From Marinobacterium profundum (lineage in GTDB: Bacteria; Pseudomonadota; Gammaproteobacteria; Pseudomonadales; Balneatricaceae): DNA of 64,000 nucleotides. Each line of letters begins with the position of its first letter. The first letter of the stretch is position 1. The stretch lies in the NCBI RefSeq assembly GCF_001528745.1, contig NZ_BCNS01000139.1, forward strand, positions 1 to 64,000, in the 5' to 3' direction. The notes under the pieces are model-generated. The model was given only the letters and a program-made list of their open reading frames with translations, was not told the origin of the DNA and ran no database searches. Of the stretch, positions 60,357-64,000 are shown one piece after another. Made by a program: the position numbers and the translations under genes.

Positions 60357-62480
60357 ATGAAAGTGGTGGCCATGGCAGTATCAGGCAGAAACAAGCGTCG
60401 TCTGGTGTTTTGGCTCGCAGGTCTTGGGTTCACAGCCGCGCTGGTTACCCTGGCGGCGGATCGGGCGCGTGACTGGACATTGCAGACACTGCAGCGCGGT
60501 GGCAGTGAAGTACTGCTGAGCCGTATTGGCGAGATCCGCAGTTGGCTCGACAGTTACGATTACCTGCCGTTTCTGCTCACCCAAAATCGCGATGTGCGGG
60601 CACTTCTGTTGTACCCCAATCAAGAGATGGGGGTGCGGGTCAGCCGCTATCTGGAGCAGACCAGCCTGGTGGCCGGTTCCACCGCGCTCTTTATTCTGGA
60701 TGGCAGCGGCCGTGCAGTAGCGTACAGCCGCTGGCGTGATCAGCAGGATTTTTATCTGCGCTCCCACCGCTCAAGGGAATATTTCACCGATGCCCGCGAG
60801 GGGAATCAGGGGCGGCGCTTTCGGATTGATTCCGATCAGCAGCAGCCGGCGTTTTACCTTTCAGCACCCATCTATGATGAGCAGCGCTTTATAGGCGCCT
60901 CAGTGGTGCGCTTGAGTCTCGAGTTGCTGCAGGATCGGCTGGGGGCAACGGTGCCCTGGATGCTAAGTAGCAACGAAGGCAGGGTGTTTGCATCGTCTGA
61001 CCCGGCCTGGTTGCACGCCTCCTTTACCGAACTGTCTGGCGCTGCGCGATTGAGCCACCTGGACAACGGCACCGCAGTTCAGCTCTGGTCGTCGGGCCAA
61101 GGTGATGAATCCATGGCGCAGTCGGTGCGACTGGATGATCTGGGCTGGACCCTTACCGTGCTGCAGGATACCGCGGTGGCACAGCGCAATATGCGTTCGG
61201 CTATGCTGGTGACCCTTGGCGGCTGCATTGCCTTTGCGTTGCTGCTGCTGTTTTTGCGGGAGCGGCGGCTAAAGCAGCGCTCGCAGCAACAGGCGCAGCA
61301 AACGCTGGCCAGCAGCGAGCAACAGCAACGGGACATTATCGATACCGCCCAGGTGGGGCTTATCACCGTGGACGAGCAGGGCCGCATGCTGTTTCTTAAC
61401 GGCACGGCACTGAAACAGTTTGGCCTTTCGGCGTCCCTGGCACTGGAGCAGCCTCTGCGCCGATTACTGGCGCCCGCAGCTGAATTCGGAGTACTGGAGC
61501 GCGCTCTGGGGCGCCTGGGAAAACGGGGCTTTGCTGCGCTGATCGGCCTGGAGGCCGTCGGGGTACGTGGTGATGGCAGTGAATTCCCGCTGCTGTTCTC
61601 CATTCGCGCCATGCAGGGGGCAAACAAGGAGGAAGAGGGCGCGCACTATCTGGTCACGGTGATAGATATCTCCAGGCGCAAGCGGCTGGAGCAGGCGCTG
61701 CAGGAAGCCAATGAAACCCTGGAAGCCAAGGTCGTTGACCGCACCCGGGAGCTGCAAAGCATACAGCAGGAACTGCTGCAGGCTGAAAAACTGGCGGCGC
61801 TCGGGCGCATGGCCAGCGCCGTGGTGCATGAGTTGAATCAGCCGCTCACCGCCATGCGCACCTATGTGGCCATCTGTCGCAAAATGCTGCAGCAACCGCA
61901 GATGCTGGATGAAAGTCTGGTCGAGGTGGATGGCCTGGTGGATCGCATGGCGGTGATTACCAGCCAGCTGAAAACCTTCGCCTACCGCAAACCCGAACGC
62001 ATGGAGGCGGTGTCCCTGCTGAGCGCCATCGACCAGGCGCTGGCGCTGTTTCGTGGCCGCTTTGCTGAAGAGCAGGTGCAGATCAGCTTCAACCCCGATA
62101 TCCCGGACGATCGCGTTGCCGGCGACAGCGCCAGGCTTGAGCAGGTACTGGTGAATCTGATCAAGAATGGCTGTGATGCCATGCTGGACTCGCTTGAGCC
62201 GCGCCAACTGTCGCTGCGGTTGTCCGCCGAGGATGGCTGGCTGGAATTGCAGGTCGCGGACCGGGGCACGGGCATTGCCGAAGAGGCCCTTGGCAAGCTG
62301 TTTGAGCCCTTTTTTACGACCAAGCATATAGGTAGTGGCCTGGGGCTCGGCCTCTCCATAGTACGCAGCATAGTGCGGGATCTGGGGGGCGAGATTCACG
62401 CCGAGAATCCACCCCAGGGGGGAGCCTGCTTTACCCTGCGTCTGCCCCAGTACGGGCAGTTACATGAGGCTGGCAGCTGA
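60357..62480 (+). CDS. DctB-like sensor histidine kinase, orphan
   Basis: A 707-residue membrane kinase. An N-terminal helix (about 14-34), a periplasmic double-PAS/Cache sensor (about 45-285), a second helix (about 283-303), a cytoplasmic PAS domain (about 330-450) and a coiled coil lead to the kinase core. The phospho-histidine is in MASAVVHELNQPLTAMRTY. The ATPase motifs are NLIKNGCDAM (N box), DRGTGI (G1) and GSGLGLGLSIVRSIV (G2). AAGGA precedes the ATG at 60357. This architecture is that of DctB, which controls C4-dicarboxylate uptake. No response regulator gene follows. Confidence 0.9.
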   Translation: MKVVAMAVSGRNKRRLVFWLAGLGFTAALVTLAADRARDWTLQTLQRGGSEVLLSRIGEIRSWLDSYDYLPFLLTQNRDVRALLLYPNQEMGVRVSRYLEQTSLVAGSTALFILDGSGRAVAYSRWRDQQDFYLRSHRSREYFTDAREGNQGRRFRIDSDQQQPAFYLSAPIYDEQRFIGASVVRLSLELLQDRLGATVPWMLSSNEGRVFASSDPAWLHASFTELSGAARLSHLDNGTAVQLWSSGQGDESMAQSVRLDDLGWTLTVLQDTAVAQRNMRSAMLVTLGGCIAFALLLLFLRERRLKQRSQQQAQQTLASSEQQQRDIIDTAQVGLITVDEQGRMLFLNGTALKQFGLSASLALEQPLRRLLAPAAEFGVLERALGRLGKRGFAALIGLEAVGVRGDGSEFPLLFSIRAMQGANKEEEGAHYLVTVIDISRRKRLEQALQEANETLEAKVVDRTRELQSIQQELLQAEKLAALGRMASAVVHELNQPLTAMRTYVAICRKMLQQPQMLDESLVEVDGLVDRMAVITSQLKTFAYRKPERMEAVSLLSAIDQALALFRGRFAEEQVQISFNPDIPDDRVAGDSARLEQVLVNLIKNGCDAMLDSLEPRQLSLRLSAEDGWLELQVADRGTGIAEEALGKLFEPFFTTKHIGSGLGLGLSIVRSIVRDLGGEIHAENPPQGGACFTLRLPQYGQLHEAGS

Positions 62481-62792
62481 AAGCTCAGGGCTAAGCGCGG
62501 TCAGGGTGTCGTTCTGATCATCCCTGATACGACTTCTTGGTCGTGTCATTTTCTTTGTACGCGCGAATAAAGTAACCAATACGTCTTACCTACAAGAATG
62601 CGCACCCGCAGAAGCCTTAGATGATTAAGTGTTCTATATTTAATGGCGTTTAACTTGATTTGAATGGAAGAACTTCAGGAAGTGTTGATCTCAGGAAAAG
62701 CAGCCTCCGGGGCCAGGAAATGTTGCGTGTCAGGATGACGACTTCTAGCGGTGCTTGCTGCGGGACATTTTTCCAAACAGGAGAGCTGATCT
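62481..62792. other. 312-bp gap after the kinase
   Basis: No gene and no DctD-like regulator is seen. A weak stem (GATACGAC/GTCGTGTC-like, 62526-62548) may be a terminator with a following T-rich stretch. The rest is ordinary leader for the hydrolase gene. Confidence 0.4.
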
Positions 62793-63482
62793 ATGAACGA
62801 GAATCCTGCCATTATCCTGGTGCATGGCTTTTGGGGCGGTGCTGCGCACTGGAGCAAGGTCATCACCGCGCTTGCACACAAAGGCTTTACCAAGCTGCAT
62901 GCAGTGGAGTTACCGCTGACGTCGCTGGCCGACGATGCTGCACGAACCCGCAAAATGGTGGCGCAACAGCCAGGGCCTGTGCTCCTGGTCGGGCATTCAT
63001 ACGGCGGTGCCGTGATCACCGAAGCGGGCGATATGCCCAATGTCGTCGGCCTGGTGTATATAGCTGCGTTTGTGCCTGATGCCGGCGAAAGTCCTGGCGG
63101 TATTACCGAAAGCAACCCGCCTGTGGCGATCGCGAATATAGCCCCTGACAGCGACGGCTACCTCTGGATCAAGCAAGACACATATCATCAGAGTTTCTGC
63201 CAGGACCTCACTGCGGAAGAAGCGCTGGTGTTGGCGGTGACGCAGAAAGCGCCGTTGGGGTCGACGTTCGGTGATAAGGTCACGGCTCCAGCCTGGAAGA
63301 AAAAACCGAGCTGGTATCAGATTTCCAGTGAAGATCGCATGATTCACCCGGATAATCAGCAGACAATGTCCACGCGCATCAATCCACGCAAAGTCATCAC
63401 GCTCGCAGCGAGCCACGCGTCACTCATCTCTAAGGCTGACGAGGTGGCAGGGCTGATAGAAGAAGCGGCTCACGCAGGGTAA
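62793..63482 (+). CDS. alpha/beta hydrolase, esterase-like
   Basis: A 229-residue single-domain hydrolase of the salicylate-esterase/EstC-like group. VHGFWGGAAHW (10-20) forms the oxyanion-hole region. The nucleophile is S in VGHSYGGAV (about 68), the acid is D in SSEDRMIHPD (about 180), and the histidine is in AASHASLIS (about 212). CAGGAG precedes the ATG. Cytoplasmic; substrate unknown. Codon use is similar to neighbours, but it lies at the edge of an AT-richer stretch. Confidence 0.85.
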   Translation: MNENPAIILVHGFWGGAAHWSKVITALAHKGFTKLHAVELPLTSLADDAARTRKMVAQQPGPVLLVGHSYGGAVITEAGDMPNVVGLVYIAAFVPDAGESPGGITESNPPVAIANIAPDSDGYLWIKQDTYHQSFCQDLTAEEALVLAVTQKAPLGSTFGDKVTAPAWKKKPSWYQISSEDRMIHPDNQQTMSTRINPRKVITLAASHASLISKADEVAGLIEEAAHAG

Positions 63483-63515
63483 GCGGTCGCCCAACCCCTC
63501 TGAGCCGTCTCCACG

Positions 63516-63547
63516 TTAATAGCCTGGGAAAAATTCCAGGCTATTAA
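63516..63547 (+). terminator. stem-loop after the hydrolase gene
   Basis: TTAATAGCCTGG and CCAGGCTATTAA form a perfect 12-bp stem with an 8-nt loop, 33 bp after the stop. No T-run follows. Confidence 0.65.
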
Positions 63548-64000
63548 GTGCAGTCTTACGCCTTAGCAATTTAATCTGCATGCTTTGAATTCCTGGCCCA
63601 TTCTCGCTGCGTTTTGACGCCATTGTGCGACTTCTCGGCACTTCAAGGTGAACTTAACGAGTATCTATCTTCGTGCAATTTAGCGAAAAGACTGCCTATT
63701 CACGGCGATTATGGCTACGTTTTACGGTCTTCTAACCTGAACGTCATATGTGAGCACAGGCTCTATGTCTACGGTTTCTGCGGGCAGGATCGAGCGTCCG
63801 CATCATTGTGATAATTTTGCATACAATATAATAAATTATTGACACAATTGTGCACATGGCTTAGTTTTGAAAAACCTAATCAACTGGTCAAGTTGTGAGC
63901 CGAGGTTAATGCTGCAGTGTGCTGGCGATAGATCGATATTTAGATAGGGCACAATAAAACTGCTCATCTGGTGGGGTTATCTGTCTCTGTGCGAGTCTGA
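63548..64000. other. AT-richer window end without a recognised gene
   Basis: The base composition drops compared with the rest of the window. A 65-codon frame at 63614-63811 (+) has no recognised similarity and no good ribosome site. TTGACA at 63839-63844 with TAGTTT 17 bp later could be a weak promoter reading out of the window, preceded by an AT-rich stretch. Confidence 0.35.

Noticed and set aside
63614-63811. 65-codon frame near the window end
   Set aside because: No recognised similarity and no convincing start signals; kept only as part of an unassigned region.

Overview
The window looks like chromosome from a marine gammaproteobacterium, probably Oceanospirillales and Marinobacterium-like. 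This is inferred from gene content, a moderately high G+C, the conserved icd/cspD/clpS/clpA/infA/bpt/aat/trxB/ftsK/lolA/rarA/crcB/serS order, TRAP transport, a phasin and protein sequence style; no database search was possible. No rRNA, tRNA, CRISPR array, phage or intact insertion sequence was recognised.

Region 1 (1-18.5 kb) is a two-carbon acid supercluster. A minus-strand glyoxylate-to-glycerate operon (gcl-hyi-glxR) ends in a 92-bp tandem array made of copies of the glxR 3' end. A GntR-family regulator with two TGGT-N3-ACCA operators separates it from a plus-strand tripartite TRAP transporter (DctP, DctQ, DctM). Then come malate synthase G (glcB), a 158-bp multi-hairpin element, glcG, the glycolate oxidase genes glcD-glcE-glcF, an IclR regulator and an lrgA-lrgB membrane pair. 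Glycolate would be oxidised by GlcDEF to glyoxylate, which is either condensed with acetyl-CoA to malate (GlcB) or dimerised to tartronate semialdehyde and reduced to glycerate (Gcl, Hyi, GlxR).

Region 2 (18.5-33 kb) is mixed: a gamma-carbonic anhydrase, a divergent uxuA/uxuR pair with a near-consensus operator, a lytic transglycosylase, pyrC, PBP7-type endopeptidase, an orphan AbrB-type protein, a GGDEF protein, an ABC exporter, a D-2-hydroxyacid dehydrogenase, a periplasmic MsrA, a GST and the ribosomal oxygenase RoxA.

Region 3 (33-54 kb) is conserved housekeeping: trmJ, purB-hflD-mnmA-nudJ, moaE, rluE, icd, cspD, the N-degron group (clpS, clpA, bpt, aat), infA, trxB, ftsK, lolA, rarA, crcB and serS.

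Region 4 (54-64 kb) is accessory-like: a ubiquinone-type monooxygenase bracketed by two MITE-like elements, a repeat mosaic, a phasin with a hexapeptide repeat and a readable promoter, a PreP-type peptidase, a DctB-like histidine kinase, an alpha/beta hydrolase, and an AT-richer end without a recognisable gene.

The most unusual features are non-coding. (a) The glxR-tail array has units that differ mostly by synonymous changes. (b) Three arrays of degenerate heptamers fit one pattern (N-G-N-N-A-G-R), each starting within 8 bp of a stop codon and G-rich on the sense strand of that gene. (c) A nested multi-hairpin element begins inside the glcB stop region. (d) A MITE family includes one copy that supplies a gene's stop codon and one carrying three extra internal hairpins.
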